NCBI GenBank assembly: GCA_020465985.1
Contig: JAANYP010000373.1
Coordinates: forward strand, 62,001-126,000
DNA from: Centrapalus pauciflorus
Lineage: Eukaryota; Streptophyta; Magnoliopsida; Asterales; Asteraceae
Length of the DNA stretch: 64,000 bases
Direction: 5' to 3'
Positions 23,081-32,365 of this stretch are shown here, piece by piece (the first letter of the stretch is position 1; the number at the start of each line of letters is the position of its first letter). The notes under the pieces are model-generated. The model was not told the origin of the DNA. It worked only from the letters and a program-made list of their open reading frames with translations, and did no database searches. The translations under genes were made by a program, and so were the position numbers.

Positions 23081-23101
23081 CCTACTTTCTTTCATGTGCA
23101 G
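21758..23101 (+). other. Candidate phase-0 intron joining gag core to pol in A1
   Basis: Donor CAAAG|GTTAGT at 21757/21758 falls exactly between codons of Gag. Acceptor CTTTCATGTGCAG|GAG at 23101/23102 falls exactly between codons of pol, preceded by pyrimidines and an ACTAAC branch-like site that overlaps the gag stop TAA. Gag and pol are in the same frame, so removal of these 1344 bases would give a continuous gag-pol reading frame without the stop. The same arrangement occurs in family B on the other strand. No RNA evidence is available here. Confidence 0.5.
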
Positions 23102-24445
23102 GAGATAACTACCGGTCCAAACAACAAGTGGTTCGTCGACAGTGGTTGCTCCAGGCACATGACGGGGGAAAGAAGTCTTCTCACAGACTTCAAGGGGGGT
23201 AATAGGGGATTCGTATCATTCGCGGGCAACAAAGGTGGAAATATCACTGGAACTGGAGAAGTCACTAATGGGACGATTACATTGGATCAAGTTTATCACG
23301 TTGATAAATTGGTTCATAATCTCATTAGTGTATCTCAAATCTGTGATAAGAAGAACTCGGTGTTATTTACTGACACTGAGGCGTTAGTGCTAAAGCCGGG
23401 ATTCAAAATACCTGAAGATTGGATATTGATGCGGGCTCCAAGGAAGAATGACTTGTACATGCTCGATATGAACAAGCCAGATAATTCGATGGGTCCGATC
23501 TGCTTACTATCAAAAGCTTCAGAGACAGAATCGGTTTTGTGGCACAGACGCATGGCTCACTTGCACCTAAGGAAAATGAACTACATAACGAAGAATGGTT
23601 TGGTGCAAGGTGTGCCTCTGAAGAGCTTTCAATTTGAAGACAAGTGTCTACCGTGCATGAAGGGCAAGCAACATAAAAAGACACACAAGTCCAAGAAGCT
23701 GAATTCCATATCCTCGACATTCGATTTGTTGCATATGGACCTTTTTGGCCCTATCAACAAAAGGAGTATAGGAGGTAGTTGGTTTTGCTTAGTTATCACT
23801 GACGATTACTCACGGTTTTCTTGGGTTTTCTTTTTAGGTACGAAGGACGAGACGGCTACAAAGCTCATCGGGTTCTTAGACCAAGTGGAGAATTCCTACG
23901 GAACAAGGGTTAAAAATATACGTAGTGATAATGGGACTGAATTTAAAAACTCTGTAATTGGTGTATATTGCCTATCAAAGGGCATCGTGCATCAATTCAG
24001 TGCACCATATGAACCACAACAGAATGGGGTGGCCGAACGTAAAAACAGAACATTGATTGAGGCTGCAAGGACTATGCTTTCGGATTCAAAGCTTCCTACC
24101 ATGTTTTGGGGGGAGGCAGTGAATACCGCGTGCCATATTTTAAATAGAGTCCTTACAGTCAAATCATTGAACAAAACATGTTATGAAATTTTGAATAAAC
24201 GGCCACCTAACTTAACTGGATTTGAACCGTTTGGAGTACCCTGTACACTTTTAAGAACAAAACATCAACCGAAGTTTGGTGAAAAGGCTGACGAAGGATA
24301 CTTCCTAGGTTATGTGCCAAACTCACCAAACAAACGGGTTTTTAACAAAAAGAGTGGTACTGTGGAGATTGTGTATAATATTGAAGTCACAAGTTATACA
24401 CATGAACCCCAAACTGGTCCGGAATGGATATTTGACTATGGATAA
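23102..24445 (+). CDS. Sirevirus A1 protease and integrase
   Basis: The frame follows the gag stop in the same frame and has no ATG before the protease active site (VDSGCSRHMTG), so it must be made as a fusion with Gag, by splicing or stop readthrough. Integrase follows: HHCC finger (H-RRMAHLHLRKM, C-PCMKGKQH), then the catalytic acids in HMDLFGP, SDNGTEF and NGVAERKNRT. It ends in the usual WIFD motif, where one extra G at 24440/24441 shifts the frame and produces a stop, separating it from the reverse transcriptase. Confidence 0.9.
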   Translation, partial: EITTGPNNKWFVDSGCSRHMTGERSLLTDFKGGNRGFVSFAGNKGGNITGTGEVTNGTITLDQVYHVDKLVHNLISVSQICDKKNSVLFTDTEALVLKPGFKIPEDWILMRAPRKNDLYMLDMNKPDNSMGPICLLSKASETESVLWHRRMAHLHLRKMNYITKNGLVQGVPLKSFQFEDKCLPCMKGKQHKKTHKSKKLNSISSTFDLLHMDLFGPINKRSIGGSWFCLVITDDYSRFSWVFFLGTKDETATKLIGFLDQVENSYGTRVKNIRSDNGTEFKNSVIGVYCLSKGIVHQFSAPYEPQQNGVAERKNRTLIEAARTMLSDSKLPTMFWGEAVNTACHILNRVLTVKSLNKTCYEILNKRPPNLTGFEPFGVPCTLLRTKHQPKFGEKADEGYFLGYVPNSPNKRVFNKKSGTVEIVYNIEVTSYTHEPQTGPEWIFDYG

Positions 24446-26471
24446 GTTATTTGAGTCATTTAACATTCCTTTGGATGATACTGTAGGTACAATCGATAAA
24501 GACATGGCGACGTTGCACCTAAATGACGATGGCCATATTTTTCCAAGGACCACGTTCGAATCTACGTCCGAGCCTACTGCGACTGTAGATGGGTCTCCAG
24601 AAGTTGCTAATCCAGAAGAACCTAACACTGAGAATCAGACTCAAGCATCAAGTTCTGCCTCTGAGGAAAACGTCCGTGAGGAAGAAAATGTGGAAGCTGA
24701 GCCTGTTCCCCCTTTAGGTGAAATAGGATCCAACTTAGGAGATAATCTAAGGGTTGATGAAATAGAGACCTCTAGGATTAACAAGAACCATCCAATAGAT
24801 AGCATCATAGGAAATCCTAACGAGGGTGTGAGGACTCGGAGTAGCGTAAATAACAACACTGTGTTGTTGTCAATGATAAACGACTCCGAGGCATATCACA
24901 CATGTCTTTATTCGTGTTTCATATCGCAAGTAGAGCCCAAAAATGTGCAAATGGCACTTAAGGACAACTCCTGGGTTGAAGCGATGCAGGAAGAACTTTC
25001 ACAATTTAGGAAACTAGAAGTGTGGGAGTTAGTTCCGTTACCTCGAGGGGAGATTGCAATAGGAACCAAATGGGTTTTTAAGTGCAAGAGAGACGATCGG
25101 GGTATAGTCACGCGCAACAAGGCGAGATTAGTTGTAAAGGGTTTCAACCAAGAGGAGGGAATCGATTACAACGAAGTGTTTGCACCAGTAGCAAGGTTAG
25201 AAGCAATTAGGTTGTTTTTAGCTTTTGCCTCCTTCAAAGGATTTAAGGTATATCAACTGGATGTTAAGAGTGCTTTCCTGTATGGGAAAGTGAAGGAGTT
25301 GGTGTATGTAGAACAACCGCCCGGGTTTACAGATCCTAAATATCCTGATAGAGTATATCGATTAGATAAGGCTCTTTATGGATTACATCAGGCACCTAGG
25401 GCATGGTATGAGACTCTATCCAACCATCTTTTAGAAAATGGCTTTGAGAGGGGTAGGATAGATAGTACTCTATTTGTGAAGAGAAAGGGAGATCATTTTA
25501 TCTTGGTACAAGTGTACGTAGATGATATCATTTTTGGATCATCAGACGAACAGATGTGCAAAGATTTCGAGAAGGTTATGAAGTCTAAGTTCGAGATGAG
25601 TGCTATGGGGGAGTTGAATTTCTTTTTGGGGTTACAAGTTGACCAGAAGAAGGAAGGCATGTTTATCCATCAGACCAAGTATGTCTATGACATATTGGAA
25701 CGGTTTGGGATGGAAGGAACAAAGTTGACTGCCCACTTCAGCACGCCGATTCAAGTGAATCACAATCTCGGGCCGGGTACTGATAGTGATACCGATGTGG
25801 ATCCGACTTTATATCGGGCCATGATTGGGTCACTTATGTATTTAACTGCTTCAAGACCTGATATTATGTTTGCTGTTTGTATTTGTGCTAGGTTTCAAGC
25901 GAATCCGAAGGAGATGCATATGAAAGCTGTGAAGCGGATTCTACGATACCTCAAGTCGAAACCGAAGCTGGGACTTTGGTATCACGCGGAGGGAGATCTA
26001 GAGTTGGAAGCCTTCACGGATTCAGACTACGGAGGATGCAGCTTGACGCGCAAATCAACGACTGGAGGTTGTCAGTTCCTCGGAGGGAGACTGGTATCCT
26101 GGCAATGCAAGAAACAAACATCGGTAGCCGTGTCAACGTGCGAGGCCGAGTATGTAGCTGCTGGTAGTTGCTGTTCACAGGTTCTGTGGATACAACAACA
26201 ATTGCGGGATTACGGTTTGGCTTACACTCAAACTCCAATTAGGATAGACAATCAATCTACAATAGCTATAACAAATAATCCAGTTAAACACAGTAAAACA
26301 AAGCACATAGACATAAGGCATCATTTTATTCGTGATTGTGTTGAAAAGAATTTAATCAAACTGGTAAAGGTGGCGACTGAAGATAATAATGCTGATTTAT
26401 TTACCAAAGCGTTTGATAAGTCACGATTTGAGTATTTAATTCAACTTAATGGAATGCGCAACCCAGAGTAA
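24441..26471 (+). CDS. Sirevirus A1 reverse transcriptase and RNase H
   Basis: The frame continues from the integrase after a one-base shift. After an acidic linker, reverse transcriptase starts near SWVEAMQEEL, with TKWVFKCKRD, KARLVVKGF, YQLDVKSAFLYG and the catalytic VYVDDIIFGSS. The connection reads LTASRPDIMFAVC. RNase H has FTDSDYGG, STCEAEYVAAGSCC and a DNQSTIAI motif, so its acidic residues are present. It ends at 26471. Apart from the shift, this copy looks capable of activity. The shift could be a mutation or, less likely, programmed. Confidence 0.9.
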   Translation, partial: DKLFESFNIPLDDTVGTIDKDMATLHLNDDGHIFPRTTFESTSEPTATVDGSPEVANPEEPNTENQTQASSSASEENVREEENVEAEPVPPLGEIGSNLGDNLRVDEIETSRINKNHPIDSIIGNPNEGVRTRSSVNNNTVLLSMINDSEAYHTCLYSCFISQVEPKNVQMALKDNSWVEAMQEELSQFRKLEVWELVPLPRGEIAIGTKWVFKCKRDDRGIVTRNKARLVVKGFNQEEGIDYNEVFAPVARLEAIRLFLAFASFKGFKVYQLDVKSAFLYGKVKELVYVEQPPGFTDPKYPDRVYRLDKALYGLHQAPRAWYETLSNHLLENGFERGRIDSTLFVKRKGDHFILVQVYVDDIIFGSSDEQMCKDFEKVMKSKFEMSAMGELNFFLGLQVDQKKEGMFIHQTKYVYDILERFGMEGTKLTAHFSTPIQVNHNLGPGTDSDTDVDPTLYRAMIGSLMYLTASRPDIMFAVCICARFQANPKEMHMKAVKRILRYLKSKPKLGLWYHAEGDLELEAFTDSDYGGCSLTRKSTTGGCQFLGGRLVSWQCKKQTSVAVSTCEAEYVAAGSCCSQVLWIQQQLRDYGLAYTQTPIRIDNQSTIAITNNPVKHSKTKHIDIRHHFIRDCVEKNLIKLVKVATEDNNADLFTKAFDKSRFEYLIQLNGMRNPE

Positions 26472-27888
26472 ATTGACCTTAGTAGTATTTTATTTCCTTT
26501 TATAGTTGTTATATTTCTTTCTTTACAGTAGTCTGCTAATTTAGGTAAGTTTCTAATTTAGGAAAGTTTCTATTTTTAGTAAGTTAGTAGGTTAGCTTAG
26601 TTTACTGCTTTTTGCTATGAAAAACAAAAGAAAAAAGAGAGAAAATTACAAAAATACAAAAAAAAAAGAGAATATCAGAAAAGGAGTTAAGTCTTAGATA
26701 CATAGGTTCAAAGTGACGAAAATTAGCACCGTCGTTACAGACTCTAAGTGTTTAGGCTTTCACACATAATGCAACTAAATCCTAAGTGTTATACTTTATT
26801 TAGTTCGATGTGTTGGTAGGCATAATACATATAGGGAATCTCAAGGCTAATAAAATATTCTAGAAAAAGTCAAGCGTGTCACTAACCTAGATGTACGACC
26901 AATCGGTCTTAATTTTTATGTACAAGACATACAAACATTGAGTCTAAATGAGGTATGCAAACTTTCTGGGGATGTATGGCAACATCAAATACATCTGAAA
27001 ATGGAAAGAATAGAAATATCATGAAAAACTGAGAGTCGAAAACATGCAACTCTGTTGTACGTAAGTACAGACCTGTTGTCTCTGTTTAGATTCGGGTTAG
27101 CAGACATGTCGCTTTGTTGTACGTCAGTACAGACCTGTCACCGCTATCTGCTAACTTTAAAGTTAAACCTTAAGTCGAACTAAGACACTTTGTTGTATGA
27201 GAATACAGACCTGTGTCCGATGTTTGTCTTTTAAAGAAAGTTTGCAAATACCAACAAGTTAGAATTTTTGTCTGTGTGCCTTGATCATAAAAGTATGTCT
27301 ATGTCTGAGTCACGTAAGATAATTTCCTGATAAATAAAAAGGCCAAGGGATATTCCGAAATGTAGAGTGTTTAACAGGGTAAAATACCAACAATCGGCTA
27401 AATGGGTATGTCACGACAAACAATCAAAGGAATCAAAAATTCCTAAGTGTGAAAGTTTAAGTACTGAAAGTTAGTATCGGACATCGCTATCTGATTGAAC
27501 CTTTCTTAGACTATACTCACCAAAAATATGTTGTTTGGTATTTAGCTTAGCTTGTAAATTTATTTTTATAACTTTATTTTTACCTTATTTTATTTTATTT
27601 TAGTTTAGTTTAATTTTTACTTAGGTAAAAGGTCAAAAGTTACTGAGGGTGCATTCAAAGTTGAATAAAATATACAATGCGTGAAATATCTGAGCTTAGG
27701 GTAAAAGAGTTGGCATAGATTATCTGGTTACACAATACCGTAGAAAATAGTTGGAAAAGTTGAAGTTATTTCAAAATTTTCCGAAATTTTTCTAAGTGTT
27801 GGAAATTTCGAATCTAAGACAGACTCGAATGTGAGATACTTCGAATCTGTCAGTAGACTCGAAATTGCATAGACTCGAAGGTAGTTAG

Positions 27889-27898
27889 TATATATAGG
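27889..27898 (+). promoter_or_regulatory. Candidate TATA box of an internal promoter for the env-like gene
   Basis: TATATATAGG directly follows a cluster of TCGAA motifs. The equivalent place in element A2 reads TATATAAAGG. Retention of a TATA-like 10-mer in both copies supports a promoter giving a separate env-like transcript. Confidence 0.45.
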
Positions 27899-28057
27899 TC
27901 AATAGTGAAGTCATTTATTACTTTACTGTTGTCGAATCTATACTCTCGAATCTATCTGTGGCGCTTTCGAATCTATTTCTCGAGTCTATCGTATCTCTAC
28001 TAAACGACATTTTGTCGAGTTTCAAGCTGTTGTGTTCGACTCTACTACTATATCTAG

Positions 28058-28577
28058 GTATAATCAACTTGATTATACAAGTTTCATGTAGTTTTATACA
28101 CAATTTAAGGCCAAATCGTCGCTTTTTGAAGTTTTATAGGTCAAAATAGGGTTTTTGCAAAATTACCAAGTTTGGACTAATAAAAGATCAAATTAAAAGC
28201 ATAAATCTATAATTAGAACCTAGTTGAACTAATGTATGTGATTTGCTACGTTCAAAATGGTTAAAATTGTGGGTTTTTGTTGAAATAAAGGCCGACGGGA
28301 CTTCGAGTCTGTTCTTGGGCATTCGAGTCTGTTCATGGGTTTCTCGAATCTGTCATTAGATTCGAAATGACCATGATCCTCGAATCTGTCCATTAGACTC
28401 GAAAAGAGAGACTTCGAATCTGTACTTTGTTTAATTTGTTTAATTTAAATTTTATTAAACTTGTGGAAATTTAATTGTGTTAGATTTTGTATTTAACAAA
28501 GTACAAAATAAAGCAAATTTGAATTTAAACAAGTTAATTGATTTTTAATGACTCTAACATTTTAACTTACTGTGCAG
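28058..28577 (+). other. Candidate leader intron before the env-like ATG in A1
   Basis: Donor TCTAG|GTATAA at 28057/28058 and acceptor TTACTGTGCAG|AT ending at 28577 bracket 520 bp of AT-rich DNA with CTCTAAC branch-like sites. The same donor and acceptor occur in A2 (61980 to 61426). The ATG lies two bases after the acceptor. The acceptor is the stronger half of the evidence. Confidence 0.45.
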
Positions 28578-28579
28578 AT

Positions 28580-31500
28580 ATGGCAGCTCGTGCTTTCGTC
28601 CCTAAACATAACATGGTTCTTAATCCAGATAATAATATCCCTGAGGCGCAGGGTTTTCGTGAAGTGTTGGACTTCTTAGCTGAATCCAGAATTAGCTACG
28701 CTTTGTTTCAGAACATTCCGATTGTAATCTCATATGTGCGGCAGTTCTATGATCACTTACAAGTTGACTGCTCTGTCACCCCGACAGTGCTGAGAACAAG
28801 GATCGCAGGGCAACCGTTGGTATTCTCTGCCGATATGCTGCGTCAAGTGTTGCAGCTAGGATCTGAGGAAGAGGAGTCTGGGCCTATTGACTTTCCACTA
28901 AGTATTAGGCAAGCGGCTTTTCAACGAATGGGTTACAGTCTAGATGTGACAAAGTCGTCATACATGAAGAGTGGCCTGATTGGGCAATGGAGATTCTTGG
29001 TGCATGTCTTCATGGTCTGTTTTGCACCGAAGAAAGCTGGATTTGATTACATTGTATCAAAGATCCAGTCTGGCGTTATTGCATTGGTATACAATCGACC
29101 ATACAGCTTTTCGCAGATGTTCTTCACGGAGTTCGTTCATCAAATTACGGCTCCAGAAAGGGAAAGATTTCTGCTTTATCCACGCTTTGTCATGATGTTG
29201 ATACGCCACTTTTTGCCAAGTCTGCCACAATCAAATGATTCTTTGAGCGTGAATGTAATGGAGAAACGCATATTTGCTGATTGTTCCTCACACCGAGGAA
29301 GATTGGCTGTTCCTACTGCTCGTCCGTTGTTTGGAGCTGTCTTAGACAGGAACTTTGTGGCACCTGATAATGCCAACTGGGCATGTGAAGTAGAAGTTCA
29401 GCCTCGACAGCAACAACAACAACCACAACAACAACAACAACCACAACAACAACAGCAACGTCCACAACAACAACAGCCTCGTGCGCGTCCAAGTGATCCA
29501 AGGCGAAGACAAAGACAATCTGCGACTCAGATTCAGGCATCCAGGCCTACTACGAATGAACAGCCACAAGCACAGGAAGCAGGGACTTCAAGTGCCGTTT
29601 GCGATTCAGTCCCCGAGTCCGAGCAGATTGCTCAAACATTGGAGGAAATATGGGCATCTGGTCCACATGCCAATGAAGAGGTTGCAGCAGCGTTAGTAGA
29701 TGAGCTGCTTAGTCCCCCGGTAGATACAGATGATATATTCAGAGATGTTGATGAATATGTGCCAGAGCAGACTGGCAATGATGAGTCATCATCCGCTACA
29801 GAATCAGAAGACCTGGAGGATATCGAAGTTGAAGCTCCAGAATCTGTGTCTGCAGAACCTCAAGTTCAAATTGGAACTTATGGTTCACGTTTGATCATCA
29901 ATGAAGGTGGTTCGAGAAGGCGAGAGGCCAGGGAATCTGAAGATTCGGATTTTGAAGAAGAAGATGATGCTCCACTACTGACGAGGCAAAGGGCCAAACG
30001 TCATCGGTTCATGCAAGGGTCTTCCTCTGCATCCGCCAGTCAGTCAGAAGTTCCCCAAACCCAACCTCAAACCACAGCTCCACCATCACCACCACCTCAA
30101 CCTCATGAGCCATATATTCCACCACCATTCAACCCTTCTCCCATTCAGTCCATTCCATCCACATCTACCGCCTATGCTGAAAATCAGCGGTTTCTTCAAC
30201 TCAAATCTCGAGTGGATTTCCAACATGTCCAAATCCTGAGCCTAACAAAGGCAATAGGTGAAATTCAGGCACATAATGCAAATTTAGATAACGAAAATGC
30301 TGAATTGAAGAAGACAGTTGAAACAATCCAAGAGGAGAATATTGAGCTAAAAACATTCGTCTGTGACCAGGCCGCCGAGTTAAGATCGATGCGCTCCCTC
30401 ATTGAGCAGTTAATGAAAAACCTTCAGGCTCAGGGGGAGACGTCGTGTCGTGATCAAGAAGTACAGAGGCGGAGGGACGATGATGAAGATGATAACCAAG
30501 GCAATGATCCCAGCTCTCAAAGACAGGATGAGCCAGTAGATTTTTCTACTGCTCAGGCTGCTCAATCTCAGGGGGAGCCAAGTCAAACAGAAGGTGAAAG
30601 AGGAGAGGCTAGTTCTTCAAGGACTTTAGACAGCGACATGATAGATGCGCTGAAAGATATTGAAGAAGAGCTAATGGAGTTTGATTTTGAAGATGAAATA
30701 GAAGAGTTGGAGGAAGGGGAATTCATTCCTGAGGAGATTGTTGACTGGAAATCTGACGACGAAGTGATAGAGGACGAGGACGATAATGTTGATGAAGTAA
30801 TAATCAATTCACAACCAGTCACTGAATTTTATGAGAGCTCAAATCATAATGTGATTGATATTGATTACATCAAGGTAGCCTCAGTCGAGGATAAAGAACT
30901 TGAGGAGGCTGAAAAAGACCCATCTAGAGCTGATCTAATAAATCTTTGGTTCAAGAAGGAAGAAAAGAAAGATCAGCTGAAGATGAAGAAGACGATGAGA
31001 ATTCCAAGTGCCGGAAACTTCTCAGGAGGGATTATTAGCTGGTTCTTTGACAGAGAACTGCAGCTGTTTATTTTGAAGAGAAGAGATGGCATTCAATACT
31101 TGAGGCGGACACTGAAAGCTTTTAATTCATTGCCCAAGATTGAAGTTAAAGAGTTAGCCTGGAAGGAACTGATCAATATTGGAAATGATCCCTACGCGAG
31201 CGTTATTGAAAGAATTATAAGGAAAGAAGGGCGATCAGGCAAATTTGAGAGGCTTAAGCCGAGAACAGGCAAGAGGGTCGAGGATGGATCAAGAATAGAT
31301 CCTCATACTGGAAGGCCTTGGGCTAGAATGATCTATAAGCCAGTCAAATGCTTGAAAAGAGTGCCAATAAAGCAAATGCCACAAAATGTTTTGAGCAACA
31401 TGAAGTGGTGGTACCTGGAGATTGATACTGCTGAAGCTATAATGGAGGATCAAGATGAGCAGGTAATTTTGAAGGTATACGACCCACTGCATTTGATAAA

Positions 31501-31654
31501 CCTATCTAAGGACGACCTGAAGAAGCTTCATGATCAGCCTATCTTTTTTACAGAACCATGGAGATCTGAAGCCAGGAAGTTCCAAAAGGTAGTTAAAGTT
31601 TGTATAGATGCAGGGTTATATGCAGGTAGTAGTATCTATAGCTCTAGTACTTAA
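28580..31654 (+). CDS. Sirevirus env-like protein, 1024 aa
   Basis: I chose the ATG at 28580 because it follows the acceptor and is conserved in A2; a longer frame upstream to 28538 is probably intronic. The N-terminal domain (residues 1-260) has FYDHLQVD, VLRTRIAG, LRQVLQLG, WRFLVHVF and LLYPRFVMMLI motifs shared with the family B protein. A Gln-rich stretch lies at about 274-300, followed by acidic and Ser/Pro-rich parts, a coiled coil at about 540-615, a very acidic segment at 690-745, and a basic C-terminal domain (RRTLKAFNSLPKIEV, WWYLEIDTAEA, VYDPLHLINLS). No signal peptide or clear membrane anchor is evident, so an envelope role is doubtful. The function is unknown. Confidence 0.85.
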   Translation: MAARAFVPKHNMVLNPDNNIPEAQGFREVLDFLAESRISYALFQNIPIVISYVRQFYDHLQVDCSVTPTVLRTRIAGQPLVFSADMLRQVLQLGSEEEESGPIDFPLSIRQAAFQRMGYSLDVTKSSYMKSGLIGQWRFLVHVFMVCFAPKKAGFDYIVSKIQSGVIALVYNRPYSFSQMFFTEFVHQITAPERERFLLYPRFVMMLIRHFLPSLPQSNDSLSVNVMEKRIFADCSSHRGRLAVPTARPLFGAVLDRNFVAPDNANWACEVEVQPRQQQQQPQQQQQPQQQQQRPQQQQPRARPSDPRRRQRQSATQIQASRPTTNEQPQAQEAGTSSAVCDSVPESEQIAQTLEEIWASGPHANEEVAAALVDELLSPPVDTDDIFRDVDEYVPEQTGNDESSSATESEDLEDIEVEAPESVSAEPQVQIGTYGSRLIINEGGSRRREARESEDSDFEEEDDAPLLTRQRAKRHRFMQGSSSASASQSEVPQTQPQTTAPPSPPPQPHEPYIPPPFNPSPIQSIPSTSTAYAENQRFLQLKSRVDFQHVQILSLTKAIGEIQAHNANLDNENAELKKTVETIQEENIELKTFVCDQAAELRSMRSLIEQLMKNLQAQGETSCRDQEVQRRRDDDEDDNQGNDPSSQRQDEPVDFSTAQAAQSQGEPSQTEGERGEASSSRTLDSDMIDALKDIEEELMEFDFEDEIEELEEGEFIPEEIVDWKSDDEVIEDEDDNVDEVIINSQPVTEFYESSNHNVIDIDYIKVASVEDKELEEAEKDPSRADLINLWFKKEEKKDQLKMKKTMRIPSAGNFSGGIISWFFDRELQLFILKRRDGIQYLRRTLKAFNSLPKIEVKELAWKELINIGNDPYASVIERIIRKEGRSGKFERLKPRTGKRVEDGSRIDPHTGRPWARMIYKPVKCLKRVPIKQMPQNVLSNMKWWYLEIDTAEAIMEDQDEQVILKVYDPLHLINLSKDDLKKLHDQPIFFTEPWRSEARKFQKVVKVCIDAGLYAGSSIYSSST

Positions 31655-31680
31655 ATTTGATGTAATGTAAATAATTAGAA

Positions 31681-31700
31681 GCTATCGTCAAGGGGGAGTC
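31681..31700 (+). other. Polypurine tract of A1
   Basis: AAGGGGGAGTC abuts the 3' LTR and serves as plus-strand primer in this class. The 14 bases before it (GCTATCGTCA) echo the CGATAGC found within the LTR. Confidence 0.85.
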
Positions 31701-32360
31701 TGTTGGTACACCCTGTGTGACGATAGCAGTCTAATCGATCTGCATTATGATTTAAGTAATATTCTGAATATTAACAAGTGTTTTGATATATATGTTTAAT
31801 ATGTGTTTGTCTGTTATTGATTGTGTGTTTGAACTTGATGTAACATATTACAAGAAGTTCAAACATAAAAGTCAAAGATTATGTCAAGCATTAGTTAAAA
31901 CATAAGTTTCATCACTTAAGTGTTTAAGTGTATTGGCTAGATTCGAATAGGTTAAGGAAGGCATTCGAATCTGTGATAGATTCGAATGTATCCTTAGATT
32001 CGAATGGGCTAGATTCGAATCTGTCAGATGGACAGATTCGAATTAGGCCTTAGGCCAGATTCGAGGTTGGCCCACAACAGACTCGAATCAGGGTCTATAA
32101 TTAGGGATAGACTCGAATGATTAGCAGACCTTTGGCAGAATTCGTGAGGAATTAAGCAATAGGCGATCTCGAGTTTATCAGCTAGGTGAGTCCCGTTTCG
32201 GAGAGAATTAGTACGTAGGATCGTTCGTGTGTCGTTCGTTCAGCGTCTAATAGTCTCCGTGTTTCCGTTGGTTGAGAGTTGTCCGTCTAACCGTCAACGA
32301 GGATTCCGCACTCGTTAACGGGTCCGCGTCTAGATAGATCTTGCAGTGGTAGACCTTACA
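31701..32360 (+). repeat. 3' LTR of Sirevirus A1
   Basis: It is the same length as the 5' LTR (660 bp) and differs by two substitutions. It carries the same 13-bp inverted repeat at 32013-32043. Its last seven bases CCTTACA are repeated immediately outside it (32361-32367), and the flank is family B sequence, not the chromovirus gag that flanks the 5' LTR. Confidence 0.9.
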
Positions 32361-32365
32361 CCTTA

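Larger units (their letters stand above)
26472..28579 (+). other. A1 noncoding tract between pol and env-like ORF
   Basis: The 2.1-kb tract has no supported ORF. It holds three repeats of a TTGTTGTAyGtnAGTACAGACCTGT-like unit (near 27054, 27114 and 27191), each preceding a conserved spot, and a second array of TCGAATCTGT motifs in both orientations (27805-28430). A TATA box at 27889 and a candidate leader intron follow. The equivalent tract of element A2 (61424-63620) preserves these elements. Confidence 0.7.
18834..32360 (+). mobile_element. Sirevirus-type Ty1/copia element A1 with env-like gene
   Basis: Total 13,527 bp. In order: 660-bp 5' LTR, tRNA-iMet primer-binding site, 0.7-kb leader, gag, protease-integrase, reverse transcriptase-RNase H, a 2.1-kb noncoding tract, a 1024-codon env-like ORF, polypurine tract AAGGGGGAGTC and a 660-bp 3' LTR. 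Order protease-integrase-RT-RNase H defines Ty1/copia; size and env-like ORF fit the Sirevirus lineage. The LTRs show two differences that I can find. No target duplication is visible: left flank GCTTC in chromovirus gag, right flank CCTTA next to a family B env-like fragment. Confidence 0.9.

Noticed and set aside
28538..28579. Upstream ATG at 28538 as the env-like start
   Set aside because: It precedes a strong acceptor ending at 28577, and those codons are not conserved in A2, whose similarity begins at the ATG after the acceptor.
29313..29569. Minus-strand ORFs rich in Val and Leu
   Set aside because: They are the reverse reading of the CAA/CAG Gln tract of the env-like gene.
18829..32365. 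Target-site duplication for Sirevirus A1
   Set aside because: GCTTC on the left and CCTTA on the right do not match, and the flanks belong to different elements.
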